NCBI RefSeq assembly: GCF_004359525.2
Contig: NZ_SCWC02000002.1
Coordinates: 248,001-312,000 of the forward strand
Length of the DNA: 64,000 nt
Direction: 5' to 3'
From: Macrococcus equipercicus
Lineage (GTDB): Bacteria; Bacillota; Bacilli; Staphylococcales; Staphylococcaceae
The translations under genes were made by a program, and so were the position numbers. The notes under the pieces were generated by a model. It was not told where the DNA came from. It did no database searches and saw nothing but the letters and a program-made list of their open reading frames with translations. Below, piece after piece: positions 25,728 to 34,551 of the stretch. Each line of letters begins with the position of its first letter. Within the stretch, counting starts at the first letter, position 1.

Positions 25728-26438
25728 ATGTACGAAGTAAGACTCGATGCCTTTCAAGGTCCGTTAGACCTGCTGCTGCATCTCATCAAAAAATTTGAAA
25801 TCGATATTTATGACATCTCGATGAAACATCTGACTGAACAGTACTTTCATTATATCAATTCAATGACTGAACTGGATATCAATGTGCAAAGTGAATATTT
25901 GGTCATGGCGTCAGAACTGCTGCGCATTAAAAGTAAAATGCTCCTCCCTGTGCCGCATGAAGCCAGTGAAGACGATCCCCGGGATGAGCTGGTATCTCAG
26001 TTGATTGAATATCAGAATTATAAATACTATGCAGAACTGCTGGAAGAGAAGCGGCACGAACGGGACCAGTTCTTCATTAAAGCACCGGCAGACTTGTCTC
26101 AGTACGAGCGCCCTGTCAATGAAGCGCTGGAACTGTCTGTGATTGACCTCATGGCGGCCTATCAGAAGGCACGGGCCAGAAAGAAAGTGCAGGTGCCTGA
26201 AGTGACACTTGCCCGTGAATCCTATACGATACAGCAGGGTACAGACTTAATCAGGCAGCGCTTGAGTGCGGATGGTCATATCCGCTTTACGGACTTATTT
26301 ACGTTCAATGAATCCCGGCATCGGCTCGTGACCATTTTTATCGCGATGCTTGAGATGATCAAGCATCAGGAAATTGCCGTCAGCCAGGAGACATTGTTCG
26401 GCGAAATCGAAATTAGAAGAGGGAAGTTAGCATGTTAA
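25728..26438 (+). CDS. scpA: Segregation and condensation protein A
   Basis: ScpA is the kleisin subunit that bridges SMC heads in the bacterial condensin, together with ScpB. The N-terminal motif FQGPLDLLLHLI (residues 9-20) and IYDISMKHLTEQY are diagnostic. The winged-helix C-terminus ends near RHRLVTIFIAMLEMIK. The 236 residues are normal. GAGGTGA precedes the ATG. The end overlaps scpB by seven bases. Confidence 0.96.
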   Translation: MYEVRLDAFQGPLDLLLHLIKKFEIDIYDISMKHLTEQYFHYINSMTELDINVQSEYLVMASELLRIKSKMLLPVPHEASEDDPRDELVSQLIEYQNYKYYAELLEEKRHERDQFFIKAPADLSQYERPVNEALELSVIDLMAAYQKARARKKVQVPEVTLARESYTIQQGTDLIRQRLSADGHIRFTDLFTFNESRHRLVTIFIAMLEMIKHQEIAVSQETLFGEIEIRRGKLAC

Positions 26439-26977
26439 GCAATCAGGATATATTAACAGGTCTCCTTTATACCGTAGGAGACGAAGGCATTGAACAGCTG
26501 ACGCTTTGTGAGCTGCTTGATGTCACCGCAGATGAAATCACTGAACTCGTCGCGCACTTCGACTCGCGGGTCATGCGCATCCAAAAATACGGCAGCCGTT
26601 ATTTTTTAGGCGTTATGCCGGAACTGAATCCTTATATCGACCGGCTGGTGACACAGGAAGTCGGACGTAAGTTGACACAGGCCTCAATGGAAACATTGGC
26701 CATCATCGCTTATAATCAACCCGTAACGAGAAGTGATATTGAAGCGATGCGGGGCGTGAGTTCCGACGGTCCTGTCAAGACGCTGCTCGACAAAGGTCTG
26801 GTCATCACTAAGCAGGAGGAGACACGAAGTCAGCAGCTTTATACCTCTGATTATTTCCTGCAGGTGTTCGGCATTGAATCACTTGCTGAACTGCCTGCGG
26901 ACAGCACGACAGAACATGAACTTGAGATGGAACAGTTCTTTAAATCTATGAACGACAAAGGAGACTCATATGAGTGA
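26432..26977 (+). CDS. scpB: Segregation and condensation protein B
   Basis: ScpB is the partner of ScpA in the SMC complex, with two winged-helix domains. Conserved segments are LLYTVGDEGI near the start, ETLAIIAYNQPVTRSDIEAM near 90, and GVSSDGPVKTLLDKGLV. The 181 residues match the family. It overlaps scpA by seven and rluB by eight bases, so the three are tightly coupled. Confidence 0.96.
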   Translation: MLSNQDILTGLLYTVGDEGIEQLTLCELLDVTADEITELVAHFDSRVMRIQKYGSRYFLGVMPELNPYIDRLVTQEVGRKLTQASMETLAIIAYNQPVTRSDIEAMRGVSSDGPVKTLLDKGLVITKQEETRSQQLYTSDYFLQVFGIESLAELPADSTTEHELEMEQFFKSMNDKGDSYE

Positions 26978-27707
26978 ACAATTTGAAAGACTGCAGAAAG
27001 TCATTGCACAAAGCGGTGTAACATCACGCCGAAAAGCGGAAGTCCTCATTACAGAAGGTAAAGTGACTGTGAACGGTGAAGTCGTCAAGACACTGGGCAC
27101 GAAGGTGAAACCGACCGACAAGATAGAAGTGGAGGGGATACCGCTTGAGAATCCGGATAAGCTGTATATTTTATTCCATAAACCGACGAAAGTCATTACA
27201 AGTGTATCCGATGATAAAGGGAGAACCGTCGTCACTGATTTCTTTCCGCAGCTGCAGGAACGGATATTCCCGGTCGGCCGGCTGGACTACGAGACGTCAG
27301 GGTTACTGCTGCTGACGAATGACGGCGAATTTGCGAACCACATGACACATCCGCGATATAAAGTGAAGAAGAAATACGTGGCGAAGCTGAAAGGCTATCT
27401 GCTGCGTGAACAAGTGAGACAGCTGGAGCAAGGCATCATGCTTGAAGACGGCAAAACGGCACCAGCTGTGGTCAAAGTGAAATCACAGGACCGGGAGAAG
27501 AATACAACGCTCGTTGAGATCACTATATCTGAAGGCAGAAACCGGCAGGTCCGCCGTATGTTTGCGCATTTCGGTCATGAAGTGGTGAAGTTATCACGCA
27601 TTGAATACGGTAATCTGACGCTGAAAAGTCTGAATGCCGGAGATGCGCGCGAACTCTCGCCGCATGAAGTGAAGACGCTGCGTCAGATGGCACAGTTTAA
27701 AGGCTAA
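26970..27707 (+). CDS. rluB: 23S rRNA pseudouridine synthase RluB
   Basis: This enzyme converts a 23S rRNA uridine to pseudouridine in the peptidyl transferase region. An S4 RNA-binding domain (about 4-60, LQKVIAQSGVTSRRKAE) precedes the RsuA/RluB catalytic domain, whose aspartate lies in VGRLDYETSGLLLLTNDG. The late motif SEGRNRQVRRMF is typical. The 245 residues are full length. In Bacillus spmA and spmB lie between scpB and rluB; here they are missing. Confidence 0.95.
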   Translation: MSEQFERLQKVIAQSGVTSRRKAEVLITEGKVTVNGEVVKTLGTKVKPTDKIEVEGIPLENPDKLYILFHKPTKVITSVSDDKGRTVVTDFFPQLQERIFPVGRLDYETSGLLLLTNDGEFANHMTHPRYKVKKKYVAKLKGYLLREQVRQLEQGIMLEDGKTAPAVVKVKSQDREKNTTLVEITISEGRNRQVRRMFAHFGHEVVKLSRIEYGNLTLKSLNAGDARELSPHEVKTLRQMAQFKG

Positions 27708-27743
27708 AATTCACATTGTTGCCACTAAATCAATTTTGTTGAA

Positions 27744-27752
27744 TGCTATAAT
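27744..27752 (+). promoter_or_regulatory. Extended -10 promoter of resA
   Basis: TGCTATAAT, 33 bases before the resA start, is an extended perfect -10. No good -35 is seen 16-18 bases upstream. Confidence 0.55.
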
Positions 27753-27784
27753 AGACATAATCATGTTTAAGTAAGGAGTATGTT

Positions 27785-28318
27785 ATGTCCAGACAAGCGA
27801 AGAAAATCACTCAATATATCGTTATGCTGCTGATTATCGCGGCGATCGGGTTCATCATCTACATCACGATGACAAAAGACAACAAAGGTATTGTGAAAGT
27901 TGGAGAGCAGGCACCTGCCTTTCAGCTGAAGACAATAGACGGCAGAACAGTCAACTTGAGTGACTATAAAGGTAAAGGGCTCATCCTGAACTTCTGGGGA
28001 ACATGGTGTAAGCCGTGCCGCAAGGAGATGCCTGCGCTGAATAAGAACTACGAGAAGTATAAGAAGCAAGGTGTCGAAGTACTTGCCATCCATATTAAGA
28101 AGACGCCGCAGCAGGTGACTCAGTTCTTTAAAGGACTGGATGAACCGGTCCAGCTGCCCATTGCTTTTGATAACAACAATGAAGTGAGCGATGCCTTTGG
28201 TATCGATCCGCTGCCGACGACTGTGGTCATTGATAAGAACGGCACAGTCAAAGCGGTCCATGAAGGCGAAATGAACAGCGGGACTATCGAAAAATACATG
28301 AAAAGCATTACACCGTAA
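27785..28318 (+). CDS. resA: Thiol-disulfide oxidoreductase ResA
   Basis: This membrane-tethered thioredoxin-like protein reduces the heme-binding cysteines of apocytochrome c outside the cell membrane. One N-terminal helix (about 11-31, IVMLLIIAAIGFIIYITM) is followed by the thioredoxin fold with GTWCKPCRKEMP near residue 77. The active site is CKPC. Bacillus ResA has CEPC as I recall, so a lysine replaces an acidic residue, while the glutamate three residues after the second cysteine is kept. It has 177 residues and heads the resABCDE cluster. Confidence 0.92.
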   Translation: MSRQAKKITQYIVMLLIIAAIGFIIYITMTKDNKGIVKVGEQAPAFQLKTIDGRTVNLSDYKGKGLILNFWGTWCKPCRKEMPALNKNYEKYKKQGVEVLAIHIKKTPQQVTQFFKGLDEPVQLPIAFDNNNEVSDAFGIDPLPTTVVIDKNGTVKAVHEGEMNSGTIEKYMKSITP

Positions 28319-28332
28319 GTGAGGGCCGGTCA

Positions 28333-29964
28333 ATGAATGAAAAACAAATAGTCTGCACATGCGGACACGTCAATCCTCCGGGGACACAGCTGTGCCAGAA
28401 CTGCGGACGATTGATCAACAATGATTATGATAAGAAGAAAACGACAGATATTATGCGTTACGATGGTTCTGCCGTGCGCAGTAAGACGAAAAACAGAACG
28501 TTGATCGATAAAATATGGATCTTCTTCAGCTCGGTCAAAACAGGAGTGACACTTCTTGTGCTGACCGTCATCGGAGCGGCTATCGGTTCTATACTGCCGC
28601 AGCAGTACTTCATCCCATTGAATGAAGATCCCGCAACATTCTACAGTGAGAAGTACGGCTCTATCGGCTATCTCTACTACAAGCTCGGGTTTGATAACCT
28701 TTATACATCATGGTGGTTTTTGATTTTGCTGGCACTGGTTGCCTTCTCAATCATTGCAGCGAGTATTGACCGCGGTGTGCCGCTCTTTAAGTCGCTGCGC
28801 AGCCAGACAGTCAAAAAGCATCCGTCTTTCCTGAAAAGACAGCGGCTGACATTGACTGATTCTAAAACAGTGGCGCTTGAAGACGTCAAAGCGACGCTTG
28901 AGAAAAAACGCTATAAAGTGAAAATAGAAGGCAGCTCACTGCTTGCTGAAAAAGGAAGGATCAGCCGTTACGGTCCTTATATCAACCATCTCGGGCTGAT
29001 TATTCTGCTTGCCGGCAGTATGCTGCGTTTTATTCCGGCGTTTTATTACGACGGCTCGATCGCGCTGAAGGAAGGGGATACGAAAAGTGTTCCCGGCACA
29101 AACAAGCATTACTACATCAGACACGACAAGTTTATTTTTGAGCAGTATGATCAGACGGCGAAGTCCAATACTGTTTCGATGAAAGCAGATGCGTCAGAGA
29201 ATATGATAGCAAAGAACTACGAAACGAAACTGACACTCTTTACCAATGGCAATAAGAACATCCCGGGTGCAGAACCTGCTCTCAATGAACTGAGAAAAGG
29301 CAGTATCCGCGTCAATCACCCGTTTAAGTTTGACCATTTCGAGCTTTATCAGAACAGCTTTGATCAGAGCCAGCTGAAGGAAATGACCTTTAAACTCATC
29401 AATAACAAGACAGGGCAGGAGACAGGGAAACAGTTCACGGTGAACCTGGATGAACCCGCGTCCGATTATAAAATCGCGAATAACTTATCGATTCATTTAA
29501 GGAACTATGCCCCTGATTTTGATAAGGTCGAGGCAAATGGTACACTGTCTACAAAGTCACCGAATACGATCAACCCGGCCTTCGTCTTTGAAGTTGCGGA
29601 GAAAGGCCGGAAACCTGAATTCAGTATGCTGAAAATCCGTTCATCTCAAGACATTTCACAGGGGAACGACTATTCCATCAAGTTTGTCAGTGCGACTAAT
29701 CATATACTGACTTTCCTGACAGTGAAAAAAGACTTGACGCTGCCTATTTTATTCGCCGGTTTCACTATCTTCCTGCTCGGGCTGTTCATCGGCTCCTATA
29801 TCAATCACCGCAGAATATGGATCAATCAGGAGAACGGCTTTAAACTGGCAGCACATACGAACAAAAACTATTTCGGTCTGAAAAATGAAATCAACAGTTT
29901 ATTAGAAACTTATCATCTACCTGAAGTTAAGGACAAAAATGATGAATCGGAGGATCAGTCATGA
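28333..29964 (+). CDS. resB: Cytochrome c biogenesis protein ResB
   Basis: With ResC this forms the system II heme exporter and cytochrome c synthetase. A short zinc-ribbon-like N-terminus (CTCGHVNP and LCQNCGR, four cysteines) is followed by membrane segments (about 75-95, 135-155 and 215-235). A long extracytoplasmic domain and a last helix near 480 (LPILFAGFTIFLLGLFIG) complete it. The 543 residues match Bacillus ResB. Staphylococcus, as I recall, lacks this gene, so it helps place the organism. Confidence 0.94.
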   Translation: MNEKQIVCTCGHVNPPGTQLCQNCGRLINNDYDKKKTTDIMRYDGSAVRSKTKNRTLIDKIWIFFSSVKTGVTLLVLTVIGAAIGSILPQQYFIPLNEDPATFYSEKYGSIGYLYYKLGFDNLYTSWWFLILLALVAFSIIAASIDRGVPLFKSLRSQTVKKHPSFLKRQRLTLTDSKTVALEDVKATLEKKRYKVKIEGSSLLAEKGRISRYGPYINHLGLIILLAGSMLRFIPAFYYDGSIALKEGDTKSVPGTNKHYYIRHDKFIFEQYDQTAKSNTVSMKADASENMIAKNYETKLTLFTNGNKNIPGAEPALNELRKGSIRVNHPFKFDHFELYQNSFDQSQLKEMTFKLINNKTGQETGKQFTVNLDEPASDYKIANNLSIHLRNYAPDFDKVEANGTLSTKSPNTINPAFVFEVAEKGRKPEFSMLKIRSSQDISQGNDYSIKFVSATNHILTFLTVKKDLTLPILFAGFTIFLLGLFIGSYINHRRIWINQENGFKLAAHTNKNYFGLKNEINSLLETYHLPEVKDKNDESEDQS

Positions 29965-31163
29965 ATCATGATACACTATTGAATATCAGCAGCACGGCGT
30001 TATACGCTGCATTCATTCTTTATTTAATAGCAATCGTTCCTTTTTCTGCAAGCATTAAAGCAAAAAGAAAAGGAAGCGAACGCATCGCTGTCATACTGAC
30101 AGCTGTCGGCTTTATTATGCAGCTTGTCTACTTTGTCACACGATGGCTTGCTGCCGGTCATGCGCCGGTCAGCAACATGTATGAATTTTTAACGATGTTC
30201 GGGATTATGATGGTCGGCGGCTTCCTCGTCATCAACGCCATCTATCATACACCGATTCTTGCCTTATTTTCACTGCCGGTAGCGATGCTGGTCATCGTTT
30301 ATGCAAGTATGTTTTCGCACGATGTCTCACCGCTGATTCCGGCGCTGCAGAGTAACTGGCTGGCTATTCACGTCATTACAGTGACATTATCCTATGGTAT
30401 TTTATCGGTCAGTTCTGTAGCCGGCCTCATCTATTTGCTTCGCTATGTTGACAGCAGCAAGAAATCAAAAGATGCATTCTGGCTTGAAGTCGTCATGTAT
30501 TTCATCGTCCTTGTCATCGCCTTTATTTTGACGACGATTGTGATGAAAGGCATTGTCCATTATGAGGACAACTTCTTCTATACGGATAAAAATGGCCGTG
30601 ATGCGGTCGCAAGCTATCACCTCCCTGCGCTGATCACATTTAAGGATGCGATTCCTGTCAATCCGAATGGTGATAATCAGTGGAAAGAAACGAAACATTT
30701 TATGACCGGTATTGAAGTCCCGCCGGTATTGAACGCACAGAAATTAACGACTGTGCTCTGGTCGATTATTATCGGTTCGATTCTTTACGCGCTGATTCGC
30801 CTGATTGCAAGAAGGACGATCTTTTCGATGGTCAAACCACTGACGACCAAAGTTTCACTGCCGATGATGGATGAAATCGGCTACCGCTCAGTCATTATCG
30901 GCTTCCCGCTGTTTGCGCTAGGCGGCATATTATTTGCAAGCATCTGGGCTCAGATCGCCTGGAGCAGATTCTGGGGCTGGGACCCGAAAGAAGTATGGGC
31001 ACTGATTACGTTCCTGTTCTATGCCATTTTCCTGCATTTAAGATTAGGACGCGGCTGGGAAGGCAAGAAATCAGCATGGCTTGCAGTAGTCGGTATGGGG
31101 ATCATCTTATTTAACGTCATTGCGGTAAACTTAATTATTGCAGGGCTGCATTCATACGCCTAG
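29961..31163 (+). CDS. resC: Cytochrome c biogenesis protein ResC (CcsA/CcsB type)
   Basis: This polytopic heme-handling protein carries the tryptophan-rich WWD-type motif FWGWDPKEVWALI (near residue 340) that binds heme for attachment to apocytochrome c. About eight membrane segments are visible, and PVSNMYEF (near 70) is also conserved in CcsA proteins. The 400 residues are normal. The start overlaps the resB stop by four bases (ATGA), as expected for a two-part ResBC complex. Confidence 0.94.
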   Translation: MNHDTLLNISSTALYAAFILYLIAIVPFSASIKAKRKGSERIAVILTAVGFIMQLVYFVTRWLAAGHAPVSNMYEFLTMFGIMMVGGFLVINAIYHTPILALFSLPVAMLVIVYASMFSHDVSPLIPALQSNWLAIHVITVTLSYGILSVSSVAGLIYLLRYVDSSKKSKDAFWLEVVMYFIVLVIAFILTTIVMKGIVHYEDNFFYTDKNGRDAVASYHLPALITFKDAIPVNPNGDNQWKETKHFMTGIEVPPVLNAQKLTTVLWSIIIGSILYALIRLIARRTIFSMVKPLTTKVSLPMMDEIGYRSVIIGFPLFALGGILFASIWAQIAWSRFWGWDPKEVWALITFLFYAIFLHLRLGRGWEGKKSAWLAVVGMGIILFNVIAVNLIIAGLHSYA

Positions 31164-31178
31164 AAAAGGATGTGTCAT

Positions 31179-31889
31179 ATGAAAGAGAGAATTCTGATTG
31201 TAGATGATGAAGATAGAATTAGAAAACTTGCTAAGATGTATCTGGAACGGGAAGGCTTTGAAACCGTGGAAGCAGCAGATGGTGAACAGGCACTTGAGCT
31301 GGCACTGGCGAGCAACTTCCACTGTATTTTACTGGATATCATGCTGCCCGGTATGGACGGCATGGCAGTCTGCCGCAAAATCCGGGAGGAGAAGTCGACG
31401 CCGATTATTATACTGACGGCTAAAGGCGAGGAGAACAACCGGGTGGAAGGCTTTGAGATCGGCGCTGATGATTATATCGTCAAACCGTTTTCGCCCCGCG
31501 AAGTAGTGCTGCGTGTCAAAGCGATTTTAAGACGCTCACAAAGTTCCCTGTTCTTTCAGCATGACAGTCATGCCAAAGATTTAATAGTATTCGACTCCCT
31601 CGTCATCGATAATGATGCCCACCGGGTGAGCGCAGAAAACAAGGAAGTCAATCTGACACCGAAGGAATATGAACTGCTGCTCTTTCTGGCAAAGTCACCG
31701 GACAAAGTCTTTGACCGTGAACAGCTGCTGAAAGAAGTATGGCACTATGAGTTTTATGGTGACTTACGCACAGTGGATACGCACGTCAAGCGACTGCGTG
31801 AGAAGCTGAATAAAGTATCCCCGCGGACAGCCGAGATGATTCATACGGTATGGGGCGTGGGCTACAAATTTGAGGTCAAAGACCAATGA
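31179..31889 (+). CDS. resD: Response regulator ResD (SrrA)
   Basis: This OmpR/PhoB-type response regulator of the oxygen and nitric-oxide responsive ResDE (SrrAB) system controls respiratory genes. The receiver has the acidic pair in ILIVDDEDR, acceptor D in LLDIMLPGMDG (about 53), T in IILTAKGE, and K in DYIVKPFSPRE. The winged helix ends HTVWGVGYKF. The ATG at 31179 (236 residues) has AAAAGGA eight bases upstream. An ATG at 31170 is inside that site. Confidence 0.94.
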   Translation: MKERILIVDDEDRIRKLAKMYLEREGFETVEAADGEQALELALASNFHCILLDIMLPGMDGMAVCRKIREEKSTPIIILTAKGEENNRVEGFEIGADDYIVKPFSPREVVLRVKAILRRSQSSLFFQHDSHAKDLIVFDSLVIDNDAHRVSAENKEVNLTPKEYELLLFLAKSPDKVFDREQLLKEVWHYEFYGDLRTVDTHVKRLREKLNKVSPRTAEMIHTVWGVGYKFEVKDQ

Positions 31890-33607
31890 AGTATTTAAAT
31901 AGTGTCGTCATTAAACTGTGGTTAACTATCATTTTGATAGTGACTACAGTTTTAATTATATTGTCGATAGCACTCGTCAGTTTCTTCAACGCTTATTTCA
32001 TTTCTGAGACGGGCAACAACCTCTATCAGAATGCCACTAAAATAGAACAGGTGCTGATGAGCCGGCACAATCAGCAGGATTCACTGGACTATGCCAAGGA
32101 GCTGATTGAGAACCCGGCCGGACTGATCATCATTAAAAGTAAGGCTGCACTGACGAAACCGTTTGATGACCCGCTCAAACAAATGATGGTTGATCAAGTG
32201 CGGACGAACAAAGATTACAAGAAGGTGTTTGAGCAGGAGCAGCACGTGACAAAGACTATCAATGTCCAGTATCAAGGAGAGCTGCACCGCTATATTCTGC
32301 TCGGTTTTCCTTCCCAGGCTTTTAATACGAACGGTGCGATCATCCTCTATCAGGATATCAACTCCATCTCGGACACCATCCAGTACATCTGCCTGATTAT
32401 CCTCATCGTCACACTGCTGCTTATTATTTTGACGACGATCTTTGCCTTCTTTCTGTCGACAAGAATCACGAAGCCGCTGCTGCTGCTGAAAGACTCGGCC
32501 TTCAAAGTGGCACGCGGTGAACAGACCGGCAGACTGGATACGCAGTCGAGGGATGAGATCGGTGAACTGACGGTCGCTTTCAACAAGATGGAACAGGACA
32601 TACGCCGCAACATCAGTTCCATCAAAGCAGAACGGAACGTGCGGGACAAACTGATTGACGCGATGGCAGACGGGGTGCTCAGCTACAATCTCGATATTGA
32701 AGCACAGCTTAAAAATCCGATGGCCGACCGGTTTCTCGCCTTGATAGACGACGAAGCGAAAGCAGTGCTCACTGAACGGTTTAATGCAGTGACGACACTT
32801 GAACAGACGGAGACTTATTCAGTCACCGCGCACCATCATCACTTTGTCATCATCATCTCACCGGTGAAGACCAACCAGAAAATCGGAGCCGTTGCTCTCA
32901 TCCGTGACATGACTGAGGAATATCAGAATGATGAGATGAAGAAGCGGTTTATCGCGAATGTCTCCCATGAACTGAGAACACCGATTCAGATGCTGCAGGG
33001 CTATACAGAAGCACTGCTCGACGGAATCGGTGAGACAAAGGAAGAACGCGATGAATTTCTCTATATTATTCTCGATGAGAGCAAACGGCTGAACCGGATG
33101 GTCAACGAGCTGCTCAACGTAGCCCGCTATGATGCCGGCAGCAATGAAATGCTGCTGGAGGATGTGCAGGTGAAGTCATTGTTTGACAAAGTTGCGACGA
33201 ACTTCAACCAGCGCTTGAGCGACAACGGTGTCCAGCTGACTGTTGAAGTGGATGATGAGCTGCACTGGAGGATGGACTATGACAAGATGATCCAGGTGCT
33301 GACCAACTTAATAGATAACGCCATCAGGTACACGCATGCCGGTGACAAAGTTATGCTTCAGGCAGCCGGGGATGATGTGCTTGAGATGATTGTCATGGAC
33401 ACAGGTGTAGGTATAGCGGCGTCGCATCTTCCTCATATTTTTGACCGGTTCTACAAAGTGGATGCCGCAAGAACGCGAGGGAATCACGGGACAGGGCTCG
33501 GCTTGTTCATCGTGCAGGCCATCGTGCAGTCTCACGGCGGGACGATTACTGTGGCCAGTGAAGCAGGGCAGGGGACAAAATTCATGATTTCAATACCAAA
33601 ACATTGA
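31886..33607 (+). CDS. resE: Sensor histidine kinase ResE (SrrB)
   Basis: This membrane sensor kinase is paired with ResD. Two membrane helices (about 10-35 and 165-190) flank an extracytoplasmic domain. A HAMP segment (LSTRITKPLLLL), a PAS-like region and the dimerisation histidine in NVSHELRTPIQM (about 359) follow. The ATP-binding boxes are LIDNAIRYTHAG, DTGVGIAASH and GTGLGLFIV. The 573 residues are full length. It overlaps resD by four bases. The expected targets, by analogy, include cytochrome and fermentation genes. Confidence 0.94.
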   Translation: MKYLNSVVIKLWLTIILIVTTVLIILSIALVSFFNAYFISETGNNLYQNATKIEQVLMSRHNQQDSLDYAKELIENPAGLIIIKSKAALTKPFDDPLKQMMVDQVRTNKDYKKVFEQEQHVTKTINVQYQGELHRYILLGFPSQAFNTNGAIILYQDINSISDTIQYICLIILIVTLLLIILTTIFAFFLSTRITKPLLLLKDSAFKVARGEQTGRLDTQSRDEIGELTVAFNKMEQDIRRNISSIKAERNVRDKLIDAMADGVLSYNLDIEAQLKNPMADRFLALIDDEAKAVLTERFNAVTTLEQTETYSVTAHHHHFVIIISPVKTNQKIGAVALIRDMTEEYQNDEMKKRFIANVSHELRTPIQMLQGYTEALLDGIGETKEERDEFLYIILDESKRLNRMVNELLNVARYDAGSNEMLLEDVQVKSLFDKVATNFNQRLSDNGVQLTVEVDDELHWRMDYDKMIQVLTNLIDNAIRYTHAGDKVMLQAAGDDVLEMIVMDTGVGIAASHLPHIFDRFYKVDAARTRGNHGTGLGLFIVQAIVQSHGGTITVASEAGQGTKFMISIPKH

Positions 33608-33631
33608 TTTTTTATTGGTTTTTGATATGAT
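33604..33631 (+). promoter_or_regulatory. Probable promoter of the ribU riboswitch transcript
   Basis: TTGATT (33604-33609) and TATGAT (33626-33631) are spaced by 16 bases. The -35 overlaps the resE stop codon. A GGACTTAAGTCC palindrome lies just downstream (33639-33650). Confidence 0.5.
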
Positions 33632-33664
33632 TAGTGATGGACTTAAGTCCAAAATAATTAAATA

Positions 33665-33787
33665 TTCATCTTCGGGGACGGTGAAATTCCGTACCGGCGG
33701 TTATAGCCCGCGACCTGTCATCGTATGATGATGGCTGACTTGGTGGAACTCCAGGGCCGACAGTAAAGTCTGGATGGGAGAAGATGG
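33665..33787 (+). ncRNA. FMN riboswitch (RFN element)
   Basis: The highly conserved RFN core is present: CTTCGGGGACGGTGAAATT, CCGTACCGGCGGT, AGCCCGCGACC, the variable arm, then GAACTCCAGGGCCGACAGT and AAAGTCTGGATGGGAGAAGA. P1 is formed by CATCTTC (33667-33673) and GAAGATG (33780-33786). It binds flavin mononucleotide and switches off the downstream riboflavin transporter when FMN is plentiful. No intrinsic terminator follows it, so control is probably on translation. Confidence 0.95.
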
Positions 33788-33828
33788 AGGGAACACATGA
33801 ATATCGTCATGTTTATTTGTGATGCCAC

Positions 33829-33856
33829 CTCCTCATTCTCGGATGAATGTAAGGAG
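33829..33856 (+). promoter_or_regulatory. Shine-Dalgarno sequestering hairpin of the FMN riboswitch
   Basis: CTCCTCATTC (33829-33838) can pair with GAATG (33845-33849) and AGGAG (33852-33856), leaving a TA bulge and a six-base loop. This buries the ribU ribosome site AAGGAG. The same CCTCC can pair instead with GGAGG at 33786-33790, which overlaps the P1 edge of the aptamer. FMN binding would therefore favour the closed form. Structure is inferred by hand, not folded. Confidence 0.6.
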
Positions 33857-33862
33857 TTTACC

Positions 33863-34408
33863 ATGGCAAATATTCATAAGACAAAACGGCTGATCTTGAT
33901 CAGTCTATTAAGCGCAATCAGTTTCATCTTGATGTTCATCAAATTTCCACTGCCGTTTCTACCGCCTTATTTAACGATTGATTTCAGTGATATTCCGGCA
34001 CTGCTGGCATTATTCACTGTAGGACCCGCTGGTGCACTGGCTGTAGAAGCGATTAAAAATATTCTTAACTTCCTGTTCACTCCGGCCGATCCTGTCGGTC
34101 CGGTAGCGAACTTTTTAGCAGGTGCATCTTTCCTGCTGAGCATCTACTTTGTGTCAGGACGGCATCATCTCGTACCTGCTTTTTTAGTGGCGACACTTGT
34201 CATGGCAGCTGTGATGAGCATTTTGAACTACTTTGTGCTGCTGCCGCTTTACGGCATGATCATGAATCTTGAGGATATCGCGGCGAACTTAAAAGTTATC
34301 GTGTCTGCAGGAATTATCCCGTTCAATGTCGTTAAAGGGTTAGTTGTCTCAGTCATTTTCATGCTCATCGCACGACCGCTGCTGCCACTGCTGCGCAGAC
34401 GTTTTTAA
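33863..34408 (+). CDS. ribU: Riboflavin ECF transporter S component RibU
   Basis: This is the riboflavin-binding membrane subunit of an energy-coupling factor transporter; the shared ECF module is encoded elsewhere. About six membrane helices are seen, with the family motif PPYLTIDFSDIPALL near residue 37 and GPAGALAVEAIKN near 61. The ATG at 33863 (181 residues) has AAGGAG six bases upstream and fits the sequestering hairpin. An in-frame ATG at 33797 with its own GGAGGG would add 22 residues. The upstream FMN riboswitch confirms the substrate. Confidence 0.92.
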   Translation: MANIHKTKRLILISLLSAISFILMFIKFPLPFLPPYLTIDFSDIPALLALFTVGPAGALAVEAIKNILNFLFTPADPVGPVANFLAGASFLLSIYFVSGRHHLVPAFLVATLVMAAVMSILNYFVLLPLYGMIMNLEDIAANLKVIVSAGIIPFNVVKGLVVSVIFMLIARPLLPLLRRRF

Positions 34409-34442
34409 CATCATACTTGATAACAAACTAACATGACATAAC

Positions 34443-34468
34443 AGAGCCGGCATTTGCCGGTTCTTTTT
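34443..34468 (+). terminator. Terminator after ribU
   Basis: Nine-base stem AGAGCCGGC / GCCGGTTCT (one G-U pair), four-base loop, followed by TTTT. Confidence 0.8.
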
Positions 34469-34551
34469 ATGGAAACAAACACTTGCAATTGAATCGCCTA
34501 TTGATTATGATATATCTTATTAAATATATCGGAATTGTAGGAGGTAAACAA

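Noticed and set aside
33639-33650. GGACTTAAGTCC palindrome downstream of resE
   Set aside because: It has no loop and no T-tract, so it is not a convincing terminator, and I know no regulator with this site. It may be chance.
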